A stretch of 64,000 nucleotides of DNA, taken from NCBI RefSeq assembly GCF_902167145.1, contig NC_050105.1, positions 114,717,898 through 114,781,897 of the forward strand. Direction: 5' to 3'. A program made the translations under genes and the position numbers. Below, one piece after another: positions 23,597 to 33,027 of this stretch. This DNA comes from Zea mays (Eukaryota > Streptophyta > Magnoliopsida > Poales > Poaceae). Below the pieces are notes generated by a model that ran no database searches, had not been told where the DNA came from, and was given only the letters and a program-made list of their open reading frames with translations. Each line of letters begins with the position of its first letter. Within the stretch, counting starts at the first letter, position 1.

Positions 23597-24247
23597 GTAT
23601 CATGCTTAAGAATGCTCACATTAAAAGACTTTATTGTTGCATAAAAGTTGAACATATTCTGATTCTGATACTAGAGCAATTACAAAACCACCATTCTTTT
23701 GAGAAGCCTAAGAGGATTTACAACTAAAGCTGGGAATACTTTTTACATGTGATGAATGGTGAGTAACATCCTTGTTAATTGAAAATGGATGGTTAGTATT
23801 AGGATCATCTTTTTTTTAATGTCCTGAAGTATGTCTGAACTAAAGCTGAGAATGCTTTCAAACTGCAGATGAACAGGATATGAAGGCAGCCTTGTTCTAA
23901 AAGCAGTCTTTTGGTGATGTACATGGAGCTTTTGCATAGAGTAGTTTATGTGGCAGTTATCTCAAGAATTTTCATCTGGTGGATGTACAGGGTTCGTATA
24001 TCAACATTTCCTTGTAGAAAGTTGAAGCTGTATATCGAGGGTGGATTTACCTGTGTTTATCTTTTCGACCCCAAGCCTCTAGGAAGCTGTGAACCATAGC
24101 CTCATGAAATATGCCTGCTGTTGATTCAGTGTTTGTGTTTTTCTTGTTTGTCATTATTGTGCACTCGCTTTTAATATAACACACATTTTGTATATAAGTT
24201 ACCGTGGTATTATATGTCCCCGTTGCAACGTACGGGCACTCACCTAG

Positions 24248-25329
24248 TTAAACTGAAGGACAGATGAAGCCTCAAGATTAAGGAAGCATCTCCGACGAAG
24301 ACTCTCTCCTCCTGAGATTAAGCAAAAGGCACAAGATAAACTCCGTTGAATTAAGGGGCTTTATATATATATGCATCACATTTTGCTAGAGAACAACCCA
24401 AATAGTACCCCCCCAACTCTACAAAGTCATGCAAAAAATTTGCAAATTAGACAAAAGCTATAGAAAAAGAGTTGAAGAAGAAACAAAGCTCCCTAGTACG
24501 AGTACAAATAATCACAATCGGTTTAGGCCAATAGACTTCGAGTGAATACCTTCTTCCTATTTTCATCAAACAAATCACATTAACCACAACAATGCAACGA
24601 CAACTGCTGAAGCAACTATAAAAAGAAACCATTACAACAACAAAACATTTATCATAGATGGATCCAACCACAAAGGATAGAGATGAGGTAGAACTAGCGG
24701 ACGAAAACTACTAAGACCTAGAATTTTTTTCTGTGTCATGCATGGAAAGGGGTAGGTGACACATTAAAATGTTCCTAAAAATAAAGAAAAGCATCGACAA
24801 AGTACAAGAGGAAACAATAACAATCTCTCAGCCAAAAGTGACCAATCATGTAATTCAAGATCTATCTTCGCCTCATCTGTTATACTAACCATTCTATTAC
24901 AAAAAAAAACCTATCAACAACACGTTTAAATTTGCCATTCTTATTCAACTATGACCCTATTGTAATGAATCATCTCATACAAAATCAGTCGAAGCCAACA
25001 ACCTCTCAACAATCTGATATTTAGCCAGCTCGGTAAGAAGCCTTAGTGGCAAATAATTATCATTAAAGCAATTAAGAAAACAAATCCTCAGAAATTCCAT
25101 AGCCAACACCAATACAATAATACCGAGTAAAGATAGGATATTAAGAATCACTGGAGGAAAAGACATAGAATACCAAAAACAATTAGCAAAGCAAAAACTA
25201 TTTCTAAAGAGTAAGCATCATCCTCATAGATTGTCCAGGGTAGAGGACAAGTTGGCCTTATTTGCCAATATCATTTTTAGAAGAAGATCATTAACTAAAC
25301 AATTATCTTCACATGGATAAAATAGTAAT
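24248..25329. other. Intergenic or decayed retrotransposon, no gene
   Basis: AT-rich DNA with no frame worth naming. A TATA-rich tract (TTTATATATATATGC) is at 24360-24374. It directly precedes the gypsy-2 protease remnant and may be its gag part, too decayed to recognise. Confidence 0.35.
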
Positions 25330-28300
25330 CAAAGAAAACATATATGGATAGAAGGTATCCGAAGCACAGCGATGGAAGAAGCTCCACATACATCATCTTC
25401 ACATCAACACTCAATGCACTGCAAATTGATAGAAAGATGTTACAACAAGCATATAACCTTGTGTATGACTTTCTAGGAAAAAAGGATACATGCCATAGGA
25501 AGGATAATATTGCTTATATCATTCGAGACTGTGAACATTGCAACAACTAAGCAAATAGCATTTGATGTCATAGAAATGCACTATTCTTATAACACCATTT
25601 AGAGGAAGTATCCATACATTTGAAGCAATCATCAACCATCCTTACTTATGCATGAATATGCCAACTATTAATGGAGTCATAACAGTCTTTAGAGATCAAA
25701 CAAAGGGAAGAAATATATAAAAGACCACCCATGGAAAAGAAACATTCCAGCATTATCAAACTTAGATGAAGATAAACAAAATGAAATTGAAAGTGTGAAG
25801 CCCCAACAAAAAGCAAAACCCTATGAAGAAACAAAAAAGTACCACTAGTGCAAGATGAGATAATCACAATTGAAATAGAGCTATCAACACAAGAAGAAAA
25901 GACTCGATCCAATTTCTCTAAAGTAACAAAGACGTCTTCGCCTGATCATCAAATGACTTAGAAGGAATTAGTCGAGACATCAATGAGCATAATTTAAATA
26001 TTTTTTTCAAGTGGTGCTATTAGTTCTATTGGTTTCCTCATTTTTACCCTTAGTCGTGTTTTTGCTCAGTTTTGTCCTTCCACTGCTGAAAAGGTGAAGG
26101 AAAAACTGAGCAAAAATCGCAACTAAGGGTAAAAATGAGAAAAGTGGTAGAACTAAGGGTATGGTTTTAAATAGCCCATTTAATTATTGACCCATCCTTT
26201 AAACCAAGAAAACAAAACTAAGAAAGTTATGCAACGATAGAATACAAGCGACAAAAATTGAAGTGCAAAGATTGTTAGATACCAAAGTCATAAGAGAAGT
26301 TCAATTTACCACTTGACTAGAAAACATAGTCATGGTTAAGCAAAATAATAAAAATGGAGCATGTGTATACATTTCACCAATTTAAACAAGGCTTGCCAAA
26401 AAGATAACTTCACACTCCCAAGAATTAACACATTAGTTGATTCAATTGCAGGCAGCTAAATGCTTAGCTTCCTCGATTGTTTCTTAGGCTATCAGTGAAT
26501 CTGAATGAGAAAGGAAAATGAGAAAAACACAATTTTTGTCGCTCCATTTAGAACATATTGCTTTGCAAGAATGGCAGAAGGGTTTTGCAGCACCAAGATA
26601 ACCTTTGTAAGAACGACATTAGTAGTATTACATGACCAACTTAAAAAAATATATATTGGCTTATGTAGATAACACAATAGTCAAAAGAAAAAAAAATAGA
26701 AGATCGCATCAAAGATCTTAAAGAAACATCCTTTAACTTTCACATTGCAAGTTTAAAGCTAAACCTAGAAAAATGTATCTTTAGGGTGCAAAAATGAAAA
26801 AAAATCTTGGATTCATTATTTCACCAAATGGAATTCAATGCAGAAAAAGGTCAAAAGTAATGCTAAATATGGCAATCTCGAAAAACATAAAAGATGTGAG
26901 TGCTAAGAGAATGATTTATAGTGCTTAATAGATTCATTTCAAAATCTAGAGAGTGTAGCTTTCCAATCTTTCAATCATTTAATGGACCAAGAAATAACTT
27001 TACCAGAGGTCATGACAACAAAAAGACTTCAAAAAATAAAGAAGTATTTTGCCACACTACCAACATCAAATCTAGAAAACAATTTGTTCATGTATATCTT
27101 AGCTAGAGACAATGCAGTAAGCCAAATCTTAGTACAAGAACAACAAAAAGAACAAAAAATAAGTATTAGTTTATGTATCACAAGCCCCTTTAGGACCAAG
27201 AAGTACTATCAAGAAATAGAGAAAATAGCTTATGTAGCTATATAATCGGCAAGAAAGGTGAAGCGTTATTTTCAAGCTCATGTAATCACAATACCAACAA
27301 ACTAGACACTCAAAGATGTATTTCAATGTTGTAAAACATCTAGAAGACTAGAAAAATATGTTGCTGAACTCTCAAAGTACTACATCAAATATGAGAAAGA
27401 ATAACACTTAAATCACAAGTACTAGCAGACTTCATAGCTGTTTGGACATCATCTGCATGTCCATAACAAGAAAAACAACAACCATAATGGACAATATATA
27501 ATGATTGATCATGGGCTTTGCAAGAGATTATGCAGTGGCAATAATAAAATCATCATTAGGAATTAAAATAGAATGTACAACAAGACTTGAATTCCAATGC
27601 ATCAATAAAATAGTAGAATATGAAGTTGTATTATTGAGGCTTCGCAAGGCAAGCGAGGAATACAAAAATGATCATCAAAATCGACTCCCAAGTAATTGTT
27701 AGGCACATAGCAAAATAACAGAAATCAAGAGATCAAGAACTAGGAAGATATGTAACAATTTAGAGAGAATGGAAAAAATATTTGGAAGGTTATACAACCA
27801 AGGCATTTCAAGGTCATATAGCATGGAAGCAGATGAGCTAGCAAAAGCAAAAGCTTAAAATACAAGTCTATCTCTAGATATTTTCTTCTAATTCCTAAAT
27901 CATATTGTGATCAAGCAAAAACAACAAACACCAAAGGAAATACTCATAATCTGATGCAAAGTTTGAAGAGCACCAATCATGGGTTATCTTTTGAACATTA
28001 TGAACCTAAGATGAGACATATCAAGTCAGAATGAAACACCATGCAAGAGATTACAAAGTTATAAATGATTTGCTTTACAATCAAGAAATATATAGATAAT
28101 TGCTTAAATGCATAACGTATGTGCACAAGGCAAACACATATTAAAGAATGCAAGCCATTCAAAATCCAAGAAACTATAAAAAAGAGGCAAAATAATGGTA
28201 CAATAAGAAAATAAAATCAAAGAAATTATCACCTGAAGACTTTGTTTAAAAAAGAAAAAGAAATGAAGACTATGTCAGCAAGTTCTAACAAAAATTGGAA

Positions 28301-28470
28301 GGGCCATAATTTATCACAAGAACAAACACGCTAGGATCTGTTCATCTAGAAAACATGAATGACAAAAAACTTGATCACACTTGAACCATTGAAGCATTAT
28401 GAAGATACCACCCAATTTTTAACTTTAAATCAATTTTTAATGAGATGCACTCCTTTTGCACTCAGGGGAA
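25330..28470 (+). pseudogene. Decayed Ty3/gypsy pol, Tat-like (gypsy-2)
   Basis: The protease is at 25370-25620 (STYIIFTSTLNALQIDRKML, then IAFDVIEMHYSYN). The RT start is at 25925-25995 (KDVFA, SRDINEHNLNI) and, after a MITE, continues at 26185-26330. Damaged RT blocks follow to about 26900. The RNase H segments are at 26980-27260 and 27505-27700 (CTTRLEFQCINKIVEYEVVL). The zinc region is near 28030-28140 and an integrase C-terminal part is at 28190-28400. The integrase catalytic core is missing between about 28140 and 28190. Base composition is strongly A-rich, with stops throughout. Confidence 0.7.
26000..26177. mobile_element. MITE inserted in gypsy-2 RT
   Basis: The element is largely palindromic: CTCATTTTTACCCTTAG at 26037-26053 pairs with CTAAGGGTAAAAATGAG at 26123-26139, and the pairing continues outward. 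It is flanked by ATTTAAAT (25992-25999) and ATTTAATT (26178-26185), an 8 bp duplication with one mismatch, suggesting a hAT-type MITE. Removing it rejoins the RT reading (a NLNI block to a DPSFKP block), which confirms insertion. Confidence 0.75.
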
Positions 28471-28739
28471 ACCTTCACAGGGCGAGTGTTTTTTAATAAG
28501 GTAGAATCTATTGTAATTCTCTTTAAATAAAAATGAGAATTGTTCCCCAAAGACTATCAACATGAAGCGTCAAAGAGTATACCAAAAATATATTCAAATA
28601 TCGAAAAACTATATAGGTAGCAACAACATTCGTTGCAACGAAAAATGATGCTTGCCTATCAGAAACATTAAAGGCAAGCATATATATTTTCACAAAGAAT
28701 GAAAAAAATCCTCAGGAGCCTATGTGTCACCTTCATCTC

Positions 28740-29100
28740 AAAGTCAAGAAACAACTCTACCTTCACAAAGCTCTAAGGAGCAAATGTCTTCTAAAAACTA
28801 AGAAGCAAAGATTTGCAATAATCAGTTAATAAATCTCTAAGAAGCAAAAATGTTTCTAAAGAAACCTAGAGAGCAAAGATCTACAATAAGCAACGAGAAA
28901 ATCTCTAAGGAGCAAAGGGCTTCTAGAAATCGAAGGAGCAAAGATCTGTAGTAAGCAGCAAACAAAGCTCAAAGAAACAAAAAAAACTACCGACACAAAG
29001 GCCTAAAGAGCAATCATTTGCAAACAAAATTATATGAAGAAAATGTTTCTAAGGAAATAGCAAGCAAATATTTACAATAAGCATAACAGTAAGAAGCAAA
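28740..29100. repeat. Degenerate tandem repeat with TCTAAGGAGCAAA units
   Basis: Phrases like CTCTAAGGAGCAAA, TTTCTAAAGAAACC and AAGATCTACAATAAGCA recur at irregular spacing of about 50-70 bp. It lies between gypsy-2 pol and the next repeat array and is probably the element's 3' untranslated region. Confidence 0.55.
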
Positions 29101-29126
29101 AGATATGACACGCACAATCTAAGAGC

Positions 29127-29340
29127 CTACAAAATGAAGCCAATGTGTTACCTTTGCTAAAAAGTGAGGGGACAATGTTTTTCACAAGTGAAAAAGGCTA
29201 CAAAATAAAACCAATGTGTTATATTTGCTAAAAAGTTAGGTGACAATGTTTTCACAAATAAAAGAAGGGTACAAAATGAAGCCAACATGTTACCTTCGCA
29301 CATCACATTTAATGTGATGTACATAAGTATTATCTAGAGA
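29127..29340. repeat. Three tandem copies of a 70 bp unit
   Basis: Units start near 29127, 29198 and 29268 with CTACAAAATGAAGCCAATGT-like sequence and include GCTAAAAAGTGAGGGGACAAT. The third copy is partial. It continues the 3' non-coding part of gypsy-2. Confidence 0.75.
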
Positions 29341-29774
29341 GTGCAACAGCATGCTATTATCGGGAGTAGACTCTTAGCATAATACCATAACACTAGGGTT
29401 GTCATTCCTTTGGACAGATGCTAACTATATTCTTTTGTGTGTTGGTGCTTTCATACTTAGTCGAATCAAGATCTCCTTTGTCCTCTTGAAAGGTCCTAGC
29501 TAGGACACAACCATCGGTTTTATCTAGGGGGCTTCAGAGATCCAGGGCCCGTAAGAGGCCCTAGATGACCGAGAGAACCCTGTTATCTGGAGTTCCTCGG
29601 AGCCTTGCCCCCTCGAGGTTTATAGATGTTCATACATATGGCACTAGCTAAACCAACATTATAGTTCCATAGGGGGTTGGAGAGAGGGGGACGCGATCAA
29701 ACCTCTGGCATGGTGTGCCCCTTAGTCTGAGCTAAGGCAGGTATCTAAAGCATGGCCCCTGGAGCTTGGGTCTG
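29341..29774. other. Intergenic or LTR-like, no gene
   Basis: The stretch includes GGGCTTCAGAGATCCAGGGCC and CCCCCTCGAGG phrases that look retrotransposon-derived, but no LTR ends could be placed. Confidence 0.3.
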
Positions 29775-29782
29775 GTAATAAC

Positions 29783-30231
29783 TAGGGATGACAATGAGCC
29801 GGTTTTAGGTCGGAGCAAAAAAATCACCCACAATCGCAACCATGAAGTCTATCCAAAACCCACCCACGATTGCACCCGTGGTTCCAATTCCAAACCCGCA
29901 TATGAACCCGTCGGGTCGAAGTCACCCATGGTTTTTTACGCAATGTACAATTTTAAACAATAATTTAGCTATAAGCAATTAATTACCAGCAATAATTAAG
30001 GTACATCTATGGATTTTAAGCATTCTTATATTGAGCAGCAACAAAACATTTCATGAATCGTTATCCAAATTACTATCAACTTTCGGGTCGGGTGCATGTC
30101 ACCCGTGGATTGAAATAGAAATCCAGACATTCACCCGCGAAGTTTCGGGTCGGGTGTAGGTACACCCGCGAGTCAAAATATTCACCCGTACCCATCGGTT
30201 TTCGGATTTATGGGTTAAATTGACATCCCTA
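29783..30231. mobile_element. Non-autonomous hAT element (449 bp) with perfect 8 bp target duplication
   Basis: The terminal inverted repeats are TAGGGATGACAAT (29783) and ATTGACATCCCTA (30231), differing by one base when compared. GTAATAAC is repeated exactly at 29775-29782 and 30232-30239. The inside is rich in CACCCGYGG / GGGTCGGGTG phrases and carries no transposase. The family is hAT, judged from the 8 bp duplication and TAGGG ends. Confidence 0.9.
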
Positions 30232-30262
30232 GTAATAACCTGGTTGCCAATCTATATCTATA

Positions 30263-30520
30263 TCTATACTAATAATCTATTAAGAACCCACCTAATGTGG
30301 GCACATGGTGCTACCAGGTCTTCACCCTCCACACGTCCAACGCGTGCAAAAAATAGTGCAGATCGAACACTTCAACCCACGCCCCTTCTCTAGAAATTTG
30401 GGGCTAACCACTAAACCACGCATATCTTAGTATTTAGAAATAAACAATAATTATTTTTACAGTCTAGGCACCGCTCCACCCGCTCCTCCGCCTCGTGGCA
30501 ACGCACGGATATATACCTAG
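30263..30520 (+). mobile_element. Mini-Helitron (about 258 bp)
   Basis: The 5' end TCTATACTAATAATC and the 3' end TCGTGGCAACGCACGGATAT...ACCTAG match the grass Helitron end consensus very well. A CGTG/CACG stem precedes CTAG. The right flank is T (30521) and the left flank A. The start could also be 30251 or 30257, because TCTATA is repeated three times there. There is no coding capacity. Confidence 0.85.
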
Positions 30521-31153
30521 TAATTTCTTATGTTGTGATTCTCGAAAGACGTCTTGGCAGCATGGCAAGATATAGCCTTTCACAAGCGTTGATTATATAT
30601 ACATATATAATTTTGAGTGACTGTATATATATGATTAGTGCCAAATCAATGCCATATACAATCATGTACCCTCCTTGCGCATCCACAGGTCCAAATCATT
30701 GGGTTGACCACCTTCGGTGCCCCCACATAGAATCAAACCAACAAATTAAGGAGAGATCACTCTGCAGCCGTTTCTTCACGCTCTCCATCCCTCCCTCCTC
30801 CTCTCAATAATCATGTAGCCATATGATACGTACTGCGAATATGATTATATTTTTCCAAGTATATCGCAGTGGCATATAACGACGGATCACCTTGTTAATC
30901 CTCTTTCTATAGGCAACCTCCGCCCCACTAAACAAGCTACCCTTTTCGCTTTCCCGTGCTTATATATACTCATGCCATGCAACCGCCCCATGCACCACTA
31001 ATCCAACGACCAGCTCAACCACCTCTGACCTTCTTGCTTCTGTCCATCGTCTCTCTCTCTCTCCTCAGCTTGTCAACGACGAAGCGCGCGCAGACACACA
31101 TCACTCTCTACCTAGCTAGCTAGCCCTCAGCCTGTGCCCGACCTGTGGTCGAC
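30521..31153 (+). promoter_or_regulatory. Promoter and 5' UTR of the ERF gene
   Basis: A TATA box (TATATATA) is at 30961-30968, about 190 bp before the start codon. The leader contains CT-rich repeats (TCTCTCTCTCTCTCCTC at about 31051), common in grass 5' UTRs. A TTGACC W-box core is at 30703. The mini-Helitron ends only about 440 bp upstream of the TATA box. Confidence 0.6.
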
Positions 31154-31972
31154 ATGAATTTCTCCTCCTATTTCTTCTCTTCCTCCTCGTCATCCTCCGA
31201 CAAGAAGTCGTCGTCGTCGTCATCCAAGCGCCGGCAGCAGGCGGCGCAGCCGCAGCCGGACGCCAACACGACGCGGTACCTGGGCGTGCGGCGCCGGCCG
31301 TGGGGCCGGTACGCGGCGGAGATCCGAGACCCGGCCACAAAGGAGCGGCACTGGCTGGGAACCTTCGACACAGCCGAGGAGGCGGCCGTGGCCTACGACC
31401 GCGCCGCGCGCTCCCTCCGCGGCGCCCGCGCGCGCACCAACTTCGCCTACCCGGACCTCCCGCCGGGCTCCTCCGTCACCCCCTACCTCTCCCCGGACCT
31501 CACCTCGGGCGACAACGCCACGCAGCTCCTCCAGCCCTTCTACGCCGACCCCGCCGCATCCCTTGCTGCGGCGGCGGCCCCTGCCGCGACGAACGGCGCG
31601 GCGGGCTACGGCGCCGCCGGCGACTACGCCTCCTACGGCTATAGCGCCGAGGACATGTCCGCTCTCATGGAAGACCTCGCCATACCCGACGACCTGACTG
31701 CCGACTACGGCGCTGAAGACGCCGGCGGCGGCTCCGTGAACATGCCCTCCATGTACAGCGGCGGCGGCGGCGCCAATGCCAGCTCCGGTAGCGGGTGGTG
31801 CGACGCGTCGGAGTTCAGCGCGTACGGTGCGCCGACGACCGCCGCCTCGCACGGGGTGTACTTCGAGGAAGGGTACGTGCATAGCCCGCTCTTCTCGCCG
31901 ATGCCGGCCGTCGACGACGCCTCCGCCGACGGCTTCCAGCTCGGCGGCTCCTCCTCGTCCTACTACTACTGA
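31154..31972 (+). CDS. AP2/ERF transcription factor, LEAFY PETIOLE / ERF086-like (272 aa)
   Basis: This is a single-exon gene from the ATG at 31154 to TGA at 31970-31972. The frame is open a few codons upstream but without an ATG, so this start is chosen. Residues 1-40 are Ser-rich, then basic (KRRQQ). Residues 41-98 form one AP2 domain: [40 protein letters not shown] and ARARTNF. The Ala and Asp in YAAEIRD are typical of the ERF rather than the DREB subgroup. The C-terminal part is Ala/Gly-rich with acidic patches and ends with a [11 protein letters not shown] motif, which I recall from LEAFY PETIOLE-type group VIIIb proteins. Such proteins are nuclear regulators of meristem and organ development that bind GCC-box-like DNA. 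The frame is intact and GC-rich, unlike the neighbouring transposons. Confidence 0.9.
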   Translation: MNFSSYFFSSSSSSSDKKSSSSSSKRRQQAAQPQPDANTTRYLGVRRRPWGRYAAEIRDPATKERHWLGTFDTAEEAAVAYDRAARSLRGARARTNFAYPDLPPGSSVTPYLSPDLTSGDNATQLLQPFYADPAASLAAAAAPAATNGAAGYGAAGDYASYGYSAEDMSALMEDLAIPDDLTADYGAEDAGGGSVNMPSMYSGGGGANASSGSGWCDASEFSAYGAPTTAASHGVYFEEGYVHSPLFSPMPAVDDASADGFQLGGSSSSYYY

Positions 31973-32780
31973 TCATCCGTACGTCCCGCTCGGTGCCGTG
32001 TTCCTGGATCGATCGTCGACCGCCTCTGCGCCCGCCGGTGGTGGACTGTGGCGTGGTGAGTTGCTGGGTGCGCTTAGCAGTTTAATTACTTCCCTATAAC
32101 AGTCGTGTGATAATATGATATTAATAATATATACCCCTATGTACTGTCACTGTATTTTAACACCTTTTGGGCCTCCATCTCCATTTCTCTTGGTGATGGA
32201 TGGGCCTTTCATATTGGGCTTTGTGACATGTTCTTCATTTCTCATTTGTTTCTTTTTGGGCGCTTGTATTAGCAGTGATATGTATGTGTAAAGATGATCT
32301 ATCAGTCGGCAAGCACTCGTGTGTTGCTGGCGCTTCAGTTCAGTGTATATCTTTTATTACCTGCTATTATATGTACATTTTTTCCTATTGTACCCTTTAT
32401 TGTCTGTATATGACACAGTTCTACCATAATGTGGCCAGTGTGATAATCGATTGTTAAAGCATTGGCTCAGACTGGATACACCGTTTGATGACGTGTGAAG
32501 CAGGCAGCATCAGAATGGCCAAAAAGAGCCAATGATCTTGATGCAATTAGAAACTCTGCTGTTCAGCGGCCATTGCTGAAACTGAACTGAACAGCAGTCA
32601 CCGCGCGCCGTCGTCCATAACTGCCATTCTGTTTGTTCCCTACCAGTAATTCTCAGCCTCGTTCAGGTGGATCAAATGATTGTATCCTCTCCAGCTCTGT
32701 AAAAGTGATGTAGCTGAACACAGTAACCTTTGACATGAAAAAAATCGTCTTCGATAACACTTCGTTTACTCTCGCACAAA
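31973..32780 (+). other. 3' UTR and downstream flank of the ERF gene
   Basis: AT-rich sequence after the stop includes possible polyadenylation signals (TTAATAATATAT near 32118). No further frame is supported. Confidence 0.4.
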
Positions 32781-33027
32781 AGGGCATATAGCTGAATTGG
32801 TTAGGTGGTTTGAATAGCACTTCTCAGGTCTTAAGGTCGACTTATTTATGTGTCACAAGCCAAAGTATAGGTCTAAGGACGGCCCCAGTCACGATTGTTT
32901 CACACATGGGCTAAGCTGCCGCTACATATGGGTGGAGCATGGTTAAGGGTTTTCTCCATCTATTTGAGGTCTTTTTGTTGATATAATGTTCTCAAGGGTT
33001 GTCTTACCCTATAGGTTGAGTTTTTTT
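32781..33027 (+). mobile_element. tRNA-derived SINE-like element
   Basis: A pol III A-box-like TAGCTGAATTGG is at 32789-32800 and a decayed B box (AAGGTCGACTT) at 32833-32843, with spacing as in a tRNA head. A body of about 180 bp follows and ends in a T run (33021-33027), as in several grass SINE families. No target duplication was identified, so the ends are approximate. Confidence 0.5.

Larger units (their letters stand above)
19328..24247 (+). mobile_element. Helitron (4.92 kb, non-autonomous) carrying host gene fragments
   Basis: The 5' end TCTCTACTAACTATTAAGG and the 3' end CCGTTGCAACGTACGGGCAC...CACCTAG fit the grass Helitron consensus (TCTMTAYTAMY at the 5' end; CGTNRYAAHGCACG then CTAG at the 3' end). 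A 5 bp stem, CCCGT with ACGGG, sits about 10 bases before CTAG. The flanks are A on the left (19327) and T on the right (24248), the expected A-T insertion site with no duplication. No Rep/helicase is encoded. Inside are fragments of at least three unrelated plant genes, all in the plus orientation with introns kept, as known for maize gene-capturing Helitrons. Confidence 0.9.

Noticed and set aside
31220..31882. 220-codon minus-strand frame opposite the ERF gene
   Set aside because: Shadow of the GC-rich ERF coding sequence; the plus frame has a clear AP2 domain.
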